Part shown: piece by piece, positions 38,617-51,860 of the stretch
How positions within the stretch are numbered: position 1 is the first letter of the stretch
How the letters are laid out: each line of letters starts with the position of its first letter
DNA from: Nymphaea colorata
Taxonomy: Eukaryota > Streptophyta > Magnoliopsida > Nymphaeales > Nymphaeaceae
Direction: 5' to 3'
Length of the DNA: 64,000 nt
Assembly (NCBI RefSeq): GCF_008831285.2
Contig: NC_045139.1
Coordinates: 31,097,706 to 31,161,705 of the forward strand
Notes under the pieces: model-generated
Database searches by the model: none
Seen by the model: the letters and a program-made list of their open reading frames with translations, nothing else
What the model was told of the DNA's origin: nothing
Program-made: the position numbers and the translations under genes

Positions 38617-41498
38617 TTAATCGAAAAACTCCCAGTTCAGCTTTGAGGAAGAGGAGGCAGGTGGCGGTGCAGGGGACGATTCAAAGGTCTCCCACTTGGT
38701 GGTGACGACAACAGCCGGCTGCTGCCTTCCTGGTGCTTGGTTGCTGGCAATCATTGAGTTGCGGAGCTTGATCGAATCAAGAGTCTCCACATACTTTTGC
38801 ACCCTCCTCACCTGCCGCATTCCACCGGAAATTCTCAGCATACATATTTTAGAAGAAAAAAGGCTTTTTAACTATCGAGGAAACGATGATATCAATGTGG
38901 TGGTGTAATCGTTGTTCAGATTTTTTTTTACCTGCATTCTCCTCTGCATTTTGACGTCGCCGTCCGCCATGATGCCGTCTAGCTTGATCAGCTGGGTCAT
39001 CAAGAGTTCGATCAAGCCAAGCACGTCTTTCTCAGCAACTTTTCCACCTCTGGAGGTGACTGACTCGAGAGAAGAGACCTGCATTGGACCACCCTCAATC
39101 GATATAAAACGAATTCGGGAAGCGACCGACCCAACGGAGACGAATGAATAAAGAAACAATATGTTAATGCTACCTGGCCTGCGAGCTTATCGACCTCTAG
39201 GCTGATCTCTGCAATGGCTTTCGCAGCCTTCTCCATCTTGGCATTCTTCCTCATCTCTAGGTACCTTCTCTCTAGGCTCTGGGGATCCTCCACGAGAACC
39301 ATCTTCGCCTTGTCTTTCACGCCAGTCATGTCTAGAAAAGCCTTCGAGTCCCTCTCCTTGTCTTTGAAAATAAGCTTCTGATCGTCGGGGTGCAGTCCCG
39401 TGTGCGAAGCCAGCAACTTCTTTAGCTCCCCTGAGAATCAAAGCAAGGCACCTCCCTTTTAGCTACCGATAGCGGCCATGCTTCATTTTCACATGCTTTT
39501 TACATTCCCACGGCAGCAGCCGGACAGGTTTTCAGATTGACAAGCCACCGAAAAGACTCAACCTTGGACATGGCGGTGCTGAAAAGAAAGGAATTATTCC
39601 AAGCCCTTTTGGGGAAGGACGAGGGAGGAAGGGAATGCAGACAAACAGCACGAGGGAAACACAATGGAATAACCCCTGCCGACGCTGGCGTTGTGTAAGC
39701 TACACTAAAGTTGATTGCAGCGTGAGAGACGGGGTCTCATTATGACCCCGAAGCGAGAGACGGGGCTGCACTTTGTTGCAAAGCAAGCCCTGTTTTCCAC
39801 CCCACAAAGGGAAAAAAGAAAAGGAACCGAACCGGAGACTGGCACATCTGTGCATGGCAAAAACAGAGACCAACATCTTATTGGCAAATGAAGCTTTTTA
39901 TGCAAAATTATCATCCAATCCCTTAACACTCGACCGTGATGTAACGTGCAAAACAAGAGAGACGGAGAGATAGAGCATTCTTTTGGTGAACACCTTCTAA
40001 GCTTTCTTTTTTCCTCTCAGTAGTTTTATTTCCCACGTCTAACTTAGAAACCTCATGTATGTACCTACCACGTTCTAATATTTCCTCACTGTAACAAGCA
40101 CCAATATCGGTCTTTTTCCAACTATCATAGTCCCCTTCGCCACCATCTTGGTCCTTGAGGCAATTACTCGCGTTAACTCTAAAGCTTCTTTGATTTTAAG
40201 GCTTTAGGTACAACCGTCTAGCAAGTCTGCCAAGGGTTTGTAGTTTCTCCCTGATACTTACTAGTTTGGCATGTAACGTATAAAGGCCTGACAGCAAAGA
40301 TGCATAAGAGCTCAGTAAAGACGACAGTAACGATGACCATAAGATACAGTTTTTGTGGCTCGGATGCCAATTACTCGGAGTTGCGCAAAAGGTGGGGACA
40401 GCTCACAGGAGAAAAATGCGCGATGGATATATCAAGTTCGTAACCACAAGGGAACAGTGTTTTCTTGTAATCGCAGGCTCCTTAACACCATGCAAGACTC
40501 AAATAGTAATAGTTAATGGTTGGGCCAATGTAGTAGCGTGATGAATGACGCTCAATTATTTGAATTTAGAAGAGGCCTTCAAAGCTGCCACCATAGCACT
40601 ATTTAATAGCAGGGACCGCAATTTCACTCTTTTATTCTGGAAATTGACCTTTCGCAAGAAGCCTTCTCGAAAGAACCATGAGTCTGAGGTGTGTGGTGCA
40701 CATAACAAGGCGTCCTAATTAGGTGAATGGTCGAATACGGTATCTCGAAAATCTTACGCAAAATTATAAACTGATAAATTACGATTCCCGCTTGCGTTAA
40801 AAGAGGAGGAGGAAAGACGAGAACATGTGAAAGAGCAGCAAAAAGGAGGTAAAATGAGGGGCCGCGTATGGGTGCTAACGTAAATTCGCTAAAAGCTAGG
40901 TAAAAGTAAAAGAGACCTGCATACTTTAGCTCGTACGCGGGCCATGGTAGATTCCATGATGGACGTATCGACGGGTGAATAATGGATGTCAACGAGCTGT
41001 GACTGGTCGTGTTCCAAAAGACAAACTGGTCTCTGGTCTCGACCATCGACACAGTACCAAGATCGAGCAATACGCCACTTGCGGGAACGAGAACTGAGCC
41101 GCAATTCTCGTTCCTTGGAGTGGGTCATCTCGGATTCAAGAATCCGGATTGGTGCATTAGCCGCTAGCAAAATCATAAGCACAAAAGGAGGGAGCGCAAA
41201 AATCTAGAGAGGCGATGGAAGGCGGACGGGAATCTGTAATAAGCAAATAACTGGTCCTAGTGAAGAAGTGTGTCTTACCGAATGTGGCTTGGGAGCTAAT
41301 GCGGACCTCGTGGTGGGCGGAGCCGTACTTCACTCGGACCCTGATGGTCGGAGCCGGGGCCTGGTCCGACCCTGAGGTCCTTTTCTGGACCAGCATTCCC
41401 CCGGGCCTCATCTCCCACTCCACTGAGTCGGTGCCAGCGGTGTTGCTCCCGTGCATCGTTGTCGTCGGAGACGCGCTCTTCACCCTCGTCCGCATCAT
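38617..41498 (-). CDS. BAG family molecular chaperone regulator (ubiquitin-like plus BAG domain)
   Basis: Family role: a co-chaperone whose BAG domain binds the ATPase domain of Hsp70 and promotes nucleotide exchange, in stress and development. Exons in transcript order are 41498-41279, 39430-39174, 39078-38932 and 38811-38617. Borders are GT-AG, the frame is kept, and the length is 272 residues with a TAA stop. After WEMRPGGMLVQKR (28-40) comes a ubiquitin-like domain at about 51-122 (TIRVRVKYGSAHHEV, SSQATFGELKKLL, DDQKLIFKDKERDSKAFLD). The BAG domain is at about 142-222 (EVDKLAGQV, GGKVAEKDVLGLIELLMTQL, LDGIMADGDVKMQRRMQVRR, VQKYVETLD). The short Pro/Ser tail ends WETFESS and LNWEFFD. This is the BAG1-BAG4 layout of plants; which member cannot be decided. 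Intron 1 is 1.8 kb. The first of two adjacent ATGs is used. Confidence 0.93.
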
Positions 41499-42360
41499 CT
41501 TTCTCCTGCTTTCGTTTTTCCCCTTTTGTAAGAAGATGAAAAAAGGACGCTACCTAGATCGGCGCTTCTCGCTCTCCTTTTCTATCCGAGGCAACACGGA
41601 AATGGCGAGTTGCCCTGCAGCTCTCCGCTTTCCCTCAGGCGAGTGATAGCAGCTAGTTCGAACCCCGAAAGCAAGAGAAGTTCCTGCTGAATCGGCAGAC
41701 CGGAAATCCGCGTCTAGCTGGCTTCACCTTCAAGCCGGAAAACCAGATCCGCCCTAAATAATCACCAATCCCTCCCTTACATGGAACCTACAAGCCTTCC
41801 TCCCGAAGCATGCCCGATCACCGCTTCCCCTGCCGACAAACGACCGCACCTCGGCAGAATCCGGCTATCCACTCTGCGAATCTCCTCCAGAACCCGTCGT
41901 CCGTCAATGCAGGGACTCACCGAGGAAACCCCAAGGAAATCGACGCGGCCGCCCCGCGGATAATCCGCCTCTAGTCGCCACAAAGGGCCACCGCCGCCTC
42001 CGCCAGCCAGCAGAGTCAGATCCTCCCGGACTTAAACAGCGCCTCGCGGAGTGGCCTAACAAGCCGGAGAGACGCCGGAAAAAAAGGGGCCGCCGGACTC
42101 CTTCCCAGATCCGAAGGCGATTGAGAGAATGCCCGTGAGTCCACCCCTCCCAAGCGACAAAACCTGCAGCCCCCCGATGGACGGACGGCGGCCGCCTTCA
42201 GTTTCCGTAATTTTCACTTCGGACGCGGTGTCTCTCCCGCCTCTCCGACCAAAATCACGGCCAGCAATGCCGCACGGATCGGCCACAATCAGATTCCAGA
42301 ACCACGAGGAAGAAAAAAAAATACGGGAAAAAGAAAAAGGAAAAAACTTCCTCCCCTTGA
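41499..42360 (-). other. Probable 5' leader of the BAG gene
   Basis: This GC-rich stretch lies between the start codon and a candidate TATA box. On the minus strand a donor-like CTCG|GTGAGT occurs near 41919, so part of it may be a leader intron. The antisense open frames in it look fortuitous. Confidence 0.45.
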
Positions 42361-42380
42361 GTCCGCCCACGGAGAAGCGG

Positions 42381-42388
42381 CCTTTATA
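42381..42388 (-). promoter_or_regulatory. candidate TATA box for the BAG gene
   Basis: The minus strand reads TATAAAGG beside a short (GA)n run at about 42389-42404. The predicted start is about 850 bases before the ATG, consistent with a long or intron-containing leader. Confidence 0.45.
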
Positions 42389-42789
42389 AGAGAGAGAGAG
42401 AGATGATATCCAGCATATAGAGTCCAAGTAAGGAATATAGACACGTGTCGGTTAGTGGGGAAGCTTAAAGGCTTCGCCAAAACTCGGGGCATTTTCTCGC
42501 CGATTTCCTCGCCGGGAACATCTTGCCGGTTATCGATTTTACTTATAGACCAAAATGCCCTCCGACCTTGTACGAGAGGGGGCACTTGAGAGCAGCGGCG
42601 CCGACTGCGCGGGTCCACGGGGGGATGACCGCTTTGTCCCTTGTGCTCCTGGGGCTCTGCTGTCCGGAACTTCAAGTTCTGGACAGATCAGATCCATCAG
42701 CATGTCGCATGTCCCACAGACTGGTTACTGTCCAGTGTCCCCCTAGGTTTTGGCCTGCTTACTATCATGGATGCAGATGGATTCTATAT

Positions 42790-43070
42790 ACATTTCATTA
42801 TCGATCCATTTTCAATGCCTTTAGATTCAATCATTGACCTAATTTGGATTTGGTTTGCAATCCTTGAACTGAATTGAAGTCTGTCTTTAATATCCAACGA
42901 AGGTTCGAGCTAAGTATGTGACACTCTTCTGTCAGACTCATTCAAAATCCAGTTTCCGAAAATCAAAGTTCGAATCTAAGTTCAAATCCAGATTTGATGC
43001 GAAAAAATTGAATTTGGGTCCAACGTCAAATCTAAGTTTACTTCAATCCCAAGTTCAAGGTATTGGCAAC
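42790..43070. repeat. degenerate GAATCCGAAT-type repeat
   Basis: Words such as TCCAGATTTGATGCG, AAATCTAAGTTTAC and AATTTGGATTTGG recur in imperfect form, in the style of the other family members. Confidence 0.4.
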
Positions 43071-43379
43071 ACTTTCACCAGACTCTTTTGTCCAGATTTT
43101 CTTTTGAACACTACGAGGCAGTTGATGATCCAGTAAAATCCAAGATCTTCTCAAAATTGGATACTGTAGTATCCAAGATTACAACTTTGGGCAATGGGCT
43201 TGGAAAATTTTGAGATCCAAATCATGATTTTTACCAAGTAGGGGGCAGCTTCTCTTTAAAACCACGATGCTAAGCTTGGACATGGCAAAATAATCAATTT
43301 GACTATACACATTATATAGTTATTGGAAATATATATGCGTCGTCTCATACACAAAAAATTACCTGAGGCTTCTTGTATA

Positions 43380-43690
43380 ACTAATGTAATATTGCCTATT
43401 GTGCCAAAGTTTAATCTCATATCAAAGATGCTTAGAAATTTTTTAGGGTTTATAAGGGAAACATGGCTAAATAATTAGTTGTTCTCGTTCCTAACCCTGG
43501 AGTTGTTGGGGTCGGGTTAGGATCCATCAAGAAAGGGTGGAGATGCAGCACCTTGTTACAAGAAAGTTTAGTTCCACATAAAAGTTATTTGAAATTTTAG
43601 ATTGTCTATAAGGGGGTTGCTTAATTATTAGTGGTTCTAGCTTTTATCCTTTTTAAGAGAAGAACCAAAGTTGGTAAAGGTCAAATTGGG
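43380..43690 (+). repeat. two related fragments of a dispersed repeat
   Basis: The segments at about 43410-43500 and 43565-43660 share the order 'AAGTTTA...CA...AAAT..TTAG...TATAAG..GG...TTCT'. A similar block is at about 54070-54180. They look like diverged copies of one dispersed element, possibly an LTR end. Its type is unproven. Confidence 0.4.
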
Positions 43691-45492
43691 ATATGCCGAA
43701 CTTGAAGCCTAAACTCGACATGAGAGTTGTTTGAGCTGTCTTATTTACTACCTTTTTGGTGTCCAAACTGAAACTAAGTCGTGAAGGCCAGACACTTGAT
43801 TAGTTTTGAGCAAGTGATAGTTTCAATTTTGACCTTTTTTTGGGTTCAAGGGGCAAAGTGTAGCTGGCCGAGCTGACAAACCAACGAAAGCTTAGTCATC
43901 AAGTCCATTCCGGTAGGCCTCCTAGGTCCAGTAGCAGTCCTGGAGTAAAGAGAAGTTGATTCGACCTCTCATCAAATCACCTATTTGGTCTTTTCTGCCG
44001 GAATACCTTTTTACATCCTTCCTCTAGTCAGGTAATTCTAAAGACAATAGTTACTTTTTTGTTGGACTATATTGTTTTTTTTCTTTTTTCTTAATAAATA
44101 GATGCCTCAATGGAATGGAATTCTTATCTTAACGTACAAGACACAGAAACACATATGTGGCAATATATAAGCTTATGTATATGTATATATTGGGTGAGAG
44201 GTGACTTTACTATCAAGAGTCATTTAGCTCACTCGTGAAGGCAATCAGATCCATCACGAAGAATTGGTGAGAAAAAAACAAAGCGAAAAACATCTGAACT
44301 AATACATGATATTTTTTTTCTCGTTTTTTTCTCAACCATCCATTATGATGAATTAAATAATCCTCACAAATGGGGTTGATTGACTATGAATAGTGACAAT
44401 GACTATTCACTTTATATAGACATAGCTTTGTTGATTTATTTATTAAAGAGATTGACTCATGTGCCAAAAGTTATTAAATAGATGAAAGTAAATTTTCACC
44501 AATTTTAAGCATTCGGTGAAAATTAAATGTGGGGACAACCTTTAACTTCTCTCTTTTGTTATGTCAAACAAGAAGAAATTGTTGCTAGAATCTAATTTCG
44601 CTTCCTCTTTATATACATGTATATATGAATAAGTAGTGTACTCTAGGCATCAGATATAAAAAATATGACATATAAACAAGCTTTTGAATACTAATTTAGT
44701 ATAAACCATGTCTAAACTCAAGTTGGTTACGTGAAAAATATTATTTTTTTACCATCAAAACGTTGATGTGAGAATTGCAATTAAACTAAAAAAATAATTA
44801 CCTTAATATATGTGTACAATCAAATGTCTCTCAAGATAATATCTGTAAGATTAGATTGTAGAAAGGTACTTTAATAGTTCATTTAAAAAAGGAGAAATAA
44901 AAAGCTACTTGAGTTGTTGGGATTACAGATTTCTCAAATAAATAAATAGATAAATATAAAGGATAATATATAATTTTAAGGTCACGTGGGCGGCAGTCTG
45001 AAAAATATCGGGACTTTTTGGAGCCGAGAAATTGCTGTCGGTTCGCTAAAAATGGTTAAAATGTCAAAATATCGACGTCTACGGAAAGGCCGTTTTCTTC
45101 AGTGTTCCGCCACGAAGAAATCGGCGATGAATTGCCGCCGATCTTTCCAACCACCACGGCATCCGGACCCGTCCGCGTTTGACCGAAACCTAACCCGAAC
45201 CACCGACACTCTCCACCCTCCCCGCTTACCACGGATCAACGGCATCGCGGCGTCCGCCTACCGGCGTGGCGCCTTTTGCTCCGTCCATCTGAAGGGACCG
45301 GAAAGGGACCACGCAACTTCACACCAGTAGAAAGCCACGAAAGAAAGGGAAGGGGACGACCACCCTCCCCCAAAATCAATTATTCTAATCAAACCCTTTT
45401 CTTTTCCACTACTTTAACTATGAACTAATTAACTATTTTATTTCCCTTTTTTCTTATTATTTTATTGCTACTAGACCAATTAACAGCGACTA

Positions 45493-45580
45493 AGATTTAT
45501 TTTTTCTTTTTTGAACAATTTAACACACACTAACACACAAAGATTTATTTTTTCTTTTTTGAACAATTTAACACACACTA

Positions 45581-45588
<8 letters not shown>
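45493..45588. repeat. 48-bp tandem duplication
   Basis: The block AGATTTATTTTTTCTTTTTT plus the following AACACACACTAACACAC occurs at 45493 and again at 45541, essentially identical. An (AT)n tract follows directly. Confidence 0.9.

Positions 45589-45589
<1 letters not shown>

Positions 45590-45618
<29 letters not shown>
45590..45618. repeat. (AT)n microsatellite
   Basis: A perfect alternating AT run next to an AC-rich run. Confidence 0.9.
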
Positions 45619-45952
45619 GCTTTCTCTCTCCATTTGTTATAAAATGAAAGTACTGGTGTGATTAAATATGTGACTGCTTTTTCTATAAAACATTAAAACA
45701 CCTTGGTCAATGCGCAATCATAAAGCGCGGATTGATTGACGACTTAAGAAGGTAGCTGGATCAATATGCTCCAATTTTTTCTACTCCGAGAGTGAATAAA
45801 ATGACATACGACAATATTTTAAAAATTTGGGTAGCACCAATCTCAGATTTGCAATGTTGTTAATGTGGGTATCATTGACCTATATCCCTTTATTTTTAAT
45901 TTTGAATTATTTTTTTTTAAAATATCTTAATCGACAAAAATCATCATAATTC

Positions 45953-45974
45953 ATATATATATATATATATATAT
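45953..45974. repeat. (AT)n microsatellite
   Basis: A perfect alternating AT run. Confidence 0.88.
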
Positions 45975-46683
45975 GGTGGGTAAGCTTTTAAATCAACTTT
46001 TGCTTTATATGGCTGCAACTACCCATCATGATGTCATATAGATATATTTTTCTCCCATTTAGGAGCTAAATGTCGGTTTGCTTAGGACTTGTCTTTTTAT
46101 GCGAAGCATAAAAAAGAAGTGGGACAGAGAGTCGAGAAAAAGATGTCTCGGGCCTCACCTTACAAATTGCAATAGAGAGTGAAGGCGTTTGGAAATTTCT
46201 TCCTTTCCCTTTCTTTTTTAATGCTTTGGTTCACATAAGAAGACAAAAGGAATGACATAAACAAAGGGGCCTCGAAATGATGCATAAGAAGTACGATTGT
46301 CCTCGGCTCCTTCGGGCTTTAGGCGTAGCCCGTAGGGTTGTTCATCTTCTAATCCCCATCTTCAATTAAGAAGTTCTTTTTTTTTTTTTTTTTTAAATAT
46401 TTTATAATATTTTACTTTTATTCTGTTTCGCAACCTTCTCGATCCCATTAAATGTATTCCGCCAAGTTCAGATTCCAATGATAAAACTTACTGTTTTGGA
46501 GCACTTTATTATAAGATTATTGTTAAGTTTCTTTTATATGTAATAAAATGTCGGCGGGTTAAGATCAAGTAATTTTGCATTCTAAATTTAAAAACAGTCG
46601 CTACATAGGCATTAAAGATAGTTTGTGATGAAATAATGCCTCTTACTGTTCTTAATTTCAGCAATCCAACAACATTCATCACT

Positions 46684-46685
<2 letters not shown>

Positions 46686-46718
<33 letters not shown>
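46686..46718. repeat. (AT)n microsatellite
   Basis: A perfect alternating AT run. Confidence 0.9.
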
Positions 46719-46724
<6 letters not shown>

Positions 46725-47317
46725 GAGAGCAATATATGAGCAATTGCCCAGATGAAGCCGCAAAAAGAAAAATATATATTTTTATATTGATACCTTACAA
46801 CAAATTTTTCTCATTTAGAAGTCGATGTTTCATAAAAATTTAAAATTTTATTACTGGTTTCGAAATTTTTGGTTCCGGCCCTCTGGCTGTATATAACGAG
46901 GGAGTGACAAATTAAGTCCGTCTCCTTCTGCAAGTGGTAAAACCGCACATTATATTTTAAGGTTCATTTGGAAAAACAACTACAAGTATTCGGTTGCTTA
47001 AAAACGCAAAACTTTAACGTGAAATTAAATTTTTTTGGACATTTTATGTGAATTCTAGAAGCTAAGGAAAATTCATACCCTTGAGGTTAATATGTCATTA
47101 ACTTTTCACATATTTGAAAAAACACAAGTTGAATTCTGTGGATTCGTAATGTTTTCATTATTAAGGTAAATAGATTGTTCACCAACACCCGAAAGGGTTA
47201 GGTAAGATCAATCTCAAAATCAAAATGTAGCTCGACTTAATTTATTTTATAAGTTTATGATACAAAAAATATTGAGTTGTCTAAATAATTGGGTGTTAAG
47301 ATTTAATTACTATATTT

Positions 47318-47339
47318 TATATATATATATATATATATA
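47318..47339. repeat. (AT)n microsatellite
   Basis: A perfect alternating AT run. Confidence 0.88.
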
Positions 47340-48088
47340 AAATTCTCTTACCAACCATTACGAAGTAGACGGTTCATTATTTTTAATATTTCGGGGTATC
47401 TACATGGATCAGGCACGGTTTCTGCCTCATCTTTTGAAACGTAAAGATTTTCAAAAGTTGTCGGTGATCGAAATTGCCTCCGTCTGCTTGCTGCAATTGG
47501 TTGATGGAGATGCTTTTCCTTTAAAAAGATGAATCCGTTCTTATCGACAAAGTGATGTGACCAGAAAATTTTAAATCAAATTTAAAAAAAATGCAAAATG
47601 AAACACACTCTCTCACGTGTCCGTTAGCAAAAGCTAGTTGATTTTTGTTTTCATTTTTTTTTAGAAATAAAATACCATATCTGTAATTCGTATGATTGAT
47701 CAGCAGGGACCGTTTAGTATATTATCGTTCTTGTGATATCCAAGCGCAAATATTTTTTAACAATAAAAATGAACACATACTTTTTTTTTTAATAAAAAAA
47801 ACAAAATTGGGGAGTTCATTTTTTTTTTATTTCAAAAAATAGTACGCACAGTGGACGGCAAGGTGATCTACTTAAAGGGATGATTGTTGTCACGACCAAA
47901 TGCATGGCTCTTTTGGAGCGTAAAAATGTTCCGAAGCAAAGTTTGTAAACTCCAGGGGGCTGAGGAGTACAAGGTAAGCTACGACCTCTTCGGGGCAATG
48001 AAAAAATAACCACTCGCCCAGAATAAGACAATGATCCTCTAGCTTCTCATATGCGTTGGGCCTCCATGATTGGACTGAGCTCAAGCTG

Positions 48089-48110
48089 ACTAGAACATTT
48101 CAACTCATTT

Positions 48111-48175
<65 letters not shown>

Positions 48176-48226
48176 CTAGAACATTTCAACTCATTTATAA
48201 ATTATATATATATATATTTATATTTA
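48089..48226. repeat. direct repeat flanking a long (AT)n tract
   Basis: The block starting ACTAGAACATTTCAACTCAT and running into (AT)n occurs at 48089 and again at 48175. The first copy's AT tract is about 55 bases and the second about 12. This is a duplication by slippage or unequal exchange at a microsatellite. Confidence 0.9.
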
Positions 48227-48508
48227 CTTAGAAAAGCCATAAGAATGAATGATTATATCGGTCTTAATTGGCTCTAATTAGTGCCTTGGGGATGTGCTCG
48301 GAAGATCACTCGAAGCAGCAACGGCGGATAGGAGAAGGGTGTGATGAATTCGTTATGTGTCACAATTTCTAGAGAGCTGGCCTTCCGTCCCTTTCATCCT
48401 CTCAGTGAGAGCTGCCACTTTCGTGCATTTGCAAGCTACTCCACAGATGGGGAGCTGGACTGAAAGCAACCTTTGCTCATTCTCCTACCTATCGTCTCTT
48501 TGCTGGCC

Positions 48509-48511
<3 letters not shown>

Positions 48512-48597
<86 letters not shown>
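48512..48597. repeat. (AT)n-(GA)n compound microsatellite
   Basis: About 54 bases of alternating TA are followed by about 30 bases of AG, the same compound order as at 3452-3643. Confidence 0.92.
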
Positions 48598-48600
<3 letters not shown>

Positions 48601-48649
48601 AAACCAGATTACTTGGGCAGGAACGTGGAGTCAAGGTAGGGCTCGCATG

Positions 48650-48790
48650 GACCTTGGCCCTGCATCAATTTTTTTTTTTTATAAAAAATGTACATGTAAA
48701 TTTTAAAAAATTTCGTTTGTTTTATATAGAAATTTTGAAAAATGATATTTGGGCTCTAATCAAAATTTAAAAACTTTAATTCTGCATGTC
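48650..48790 (-). repeat. dispersed repeat, copy 2 (inverted partner of 10488-10640)
   Basis: Read on the minus strand this gives GCAGAATTAAAGTTTTTAAA, then ATATCATTTTTCAAAATTT and AAAATTTACATGTACATTT, in the same order as the copy near 10.5 kb. It is followed by GGGCCAAGGTCCATGCGAGC-like sequence comparable to the GGGCTCATGGAGGCC of copy 1. Confidence 0.7.
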
Positions 48791-49900
48791 TCATGAAACA
48801 TTTCTAGCTCCTCTCCTGTACTTGGGTAAAAGCAAAATCAGACCTATTAAAACTAATTATTAAAGTTTTTTTTTTTTTTTACAATGTAAGCTTATAGATG
48901 CGATCTTAAAGAGTATTTTGGAGAGAAACTCATATTCAGTTAGTTGTTTTTTATTTAAAGAATATTTTTTAAATAATAAAAAAGGAGTGGCTTTTATAAC
49001 ATGAAAACTTTGATGGTATATTAAATTTATTTATTTTTTTTACGAAAAATGGGTTTAATTTAAAACAAGATTTACATTCAATTAGTAGTATGAACACATT
49101 AGAAGATTCATATAAAAAAGTTGGTAAAAACGAGACTAATTGGTAAGAGGTAAAATCCAGATCCATTAATATACAAAAAGTTATCAAAATTGGCCAATTG
49201 AAAAGTGGCATGCGTCAATGTCAAACCATTTTTCAAAATATGTTTAATTTGAACTCTTTTTTATACATTTTTCATTTTACAGGTGTCTTTTATTACAATT
49301 TTGGGCGGTTCTCAAAGATTCAGTTCGCAAACTGATTTCACAAAAAAGTTGTACTCTTTAAAGAAGCTTTCTGTTCGAAGATGAGAGACGGGAAGAAACG
49401 TCTTGCTGCTGCCGACGATGAAGAAGAGAGAGCAACACAACAACTACATTTTTCAGTGCAGGAATCTTGCCTTGTAATGAACAGTTGCCATTTACTATTA
49501 TTATTTATTGTTATTATTATTACTATTATTCATTGATGTACTTAGTAGACGTAATGAATAGTTCCTTGTGGAAAGTATAGTTCCTCATGGTAGATATTTT
49601 GTACAATTTATAAATGTTCCAAGTTTCAGAGGGCCATATATTTAATAATAAGTTCTGCCAACATTAGAAGCCCAAGCAACTTGTTGGTGCCAGAAATTTA
49701 TGATTTCCAACAAATTTTCTTCCTCTGCTTCTCAAGAAACAGCAAGATCGAGGGGTGTGGCTATAGATGATAAGGCGGCCCACACTAAAGGGATCCCCGA
49801 TGTGTTACTCATTTGGGCTACACCAATGTGGTCCTCATTTGGATCGCAAACGGTGGCAAACACGACCTTCGAGTTGAAAGATGTACCTACCAGAATGGAC

Positions 49901-49903
<3 letters not shown>

Positions 49904-49980
<77 letters not shown>
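49904..49980. repeat. long (AT)n microsatellite with a (GT)n end
   Basis: About 70 bases of alternating TA end in TGTGTGTG. It is the longest pure AT tract in the window. Confidence 0.92.
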
Positions 49981-49981
<1 letters not shown>

Positions 49982-50389
49982 CATACTACTGCTTGATTTT
50001 TCATGTGGCGTATGGCTATTGACTAAAATAGCTTTAGTTTACATTGAAAAAGAATTTTTTTTGTAAAGGTAAAATTAGAAAAGAAAGAAAGTAAAATAAA
50101 AACTATAGAAGACATTTCTTTTTAATAAATTATCAAAATATCCTTCCTTCCTTTACTACACACGATGCGCTCAATGCACGTAACTTTTCTCCCCGTTTAC
50201 ACCCAAAGACCACTTGAGAATGCATATATCCTTATCTCATCTACAGCAAGCTCGAAAACTTAGCCATGCCTCAAGCTCCTTGCGGTCCCTCGAGTTTTCT
50301 TTATACTTGAGGGGGAAGCACCCTACACAGTTTGCCCAAATTTGTTTAGGAATGTGCTCAATCTGAACCGTTTCCCTGTTATGCGGTAG

Positions 50390-50570
50390 CCTAGCTACAT
50401 ATATGCTAGCATGGGCAATTGCTCACGTCAGCAACAAAATTTTTTATTTATTTTTACATAGATTTCTTATAATTATTTACTTATTTGTATACGTTGTGCC
50501 CTTCAAAAATAAGAATTTCTATAACAATGCTCCATAGCAAAAAAATTTCTGACTCCGCCACTGGCCATTT
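50390..50570 (+). repeat. diverged fragment related to the 33-35 kb duplicated unit
   Basis: AGCTACATATATGCTAGCATGGGCAATTGCTCACGTCAGCAACAA, seen in pieces, is followed by ATAATTATTTACTTATT and GTTGTGCCC. It parallels the start of units A and B (about 33054-33200 and 34170-34300). It ends near CTCCGCCACTGG, a usual companion of this repeat in plants. Confidence 0.65.
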
Positions 50571-51659
50571 CTGAAGCTTCCAGATAGCACTCTGAAAGCA
50601 AATCCGCCGACCTCTCTTAGCTTGTTGAATTTATATAAGGTCACAAAAAGGGAAGCAAAAGAAAAGCGTTTAAGTAACAGTAACACAGAAAAAGAAGAAA
50701 ATTTGGCAAAAGAAAGGCTGAAGTTGATGAATGGTCTCTTTCCCTCCCTCCCCATCAGAGTTAGACTGTAACAAAGCCTGTGAATTCACTTGGAAGAAGG
50801 GAAAGCTTGAAATCTTCCGCACTGATGAAAGTGGCGGACAAGTTACGCCTTTGAGAGTTTGATTAAAGAAGATGGCATCTATGACTCGACTGAAGAGAGA
50901 GAGAGAGATAGATTTTTAGAGTTATGTTGTCCCGTGAACCCTAGAGAAAGCAAAAGCTACCTGTTAAAAGAGTAGCTTGTAAATTTTAAGAGGTTAAAGT
51001 TTTTAATTTTACCCTAGGTGAGAATAAGGGAGAAAAACCACCTTCCTGCAATTTGGCAAAATATTGCTAGTTTTTTATAAACATTTTATATGTATTTTAA
51101 TTGGCCTTCTAACCAAGAAGGTCCCATCATGATGAACGGTTAAGAGAGAGAAAAAAATGGTGACCATTTTCATTAGGAGTTCTTACCTTTTTTTTAACGA
51201 CTTTTTTTTAACGACTCAGCTTAGTTGGATAGGTAATTCTGAAGAACTAGAGTTACCATTCACTCACTCGTGTGTGTATATATATGAACTTCTGGGCTTC
51301 ATTATGTAAGAAAATTGAATATACATTTATTTTAAACAGTTCGGAGGACCCTTCATGAACCATTTAACTAAATCGCGACAAAAATCAAACTATTGCAAGT
51401 AATGTATCAACGACATCTCGTGTTCTTCTATCTAATCACCAAGATTTAGACTTGCTGGGCATTTTGGACTTCATATTTGTCGGTGGTATAGGCCCTTTAA
51501 ATTCTCAAATACTTGAAAATGACTCTTAATTAAAAAAAAAAAAAGTTCTCAAGTTTCAATTAATATGGGCATTCATTATTTTTTTTCACAAATTTGTCTA
51601 TAAAATTTGTAGTTGCATGTTTCAAATCCTAATGATTGATTTATAGTATATTACTATTT

Positions 51660-51860
51660 GAAGCAGAAATTAAAATCCATCTAAAAAAAATTAAAACCCA
51701 ACTTTTAAAATCGGATTGGAATTGTAAAATCGGTTTCATATTTAGATTCAAATATTACTTTACATTATTCGAATTCCCAATGTGAATATCTGAAGAGTCG
51801 GATATGGTTAAGGATATATCTGATTTGAACCTTATCGGGTTGACATCCCTAAATATCATG
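51660..51860. repeat. degenerate GAATCCGAAT-type repeat
   Basis: Words such as AAAATCGGATTGGAATTG, TTAGATTCAAATATTAC and GAATATCTGAAGAGTCGGAT are shared in order with about 10950-11130, so the two are relatives. Confidence 0.55.

Noticed and set aside
44986-45330. Open frame of 114 codons in a GC-rich patch
   Set aside because: The residue pattern is Arg/Pro/Ser-rich without domain or splice context. Kept as unexplained sequence, not a gene.
48089-48226. CRISPR-like direct repeats
   Set aside because: Only two copies, AT-microsatellite context and a plant nuclear genome. It is a local duplication.
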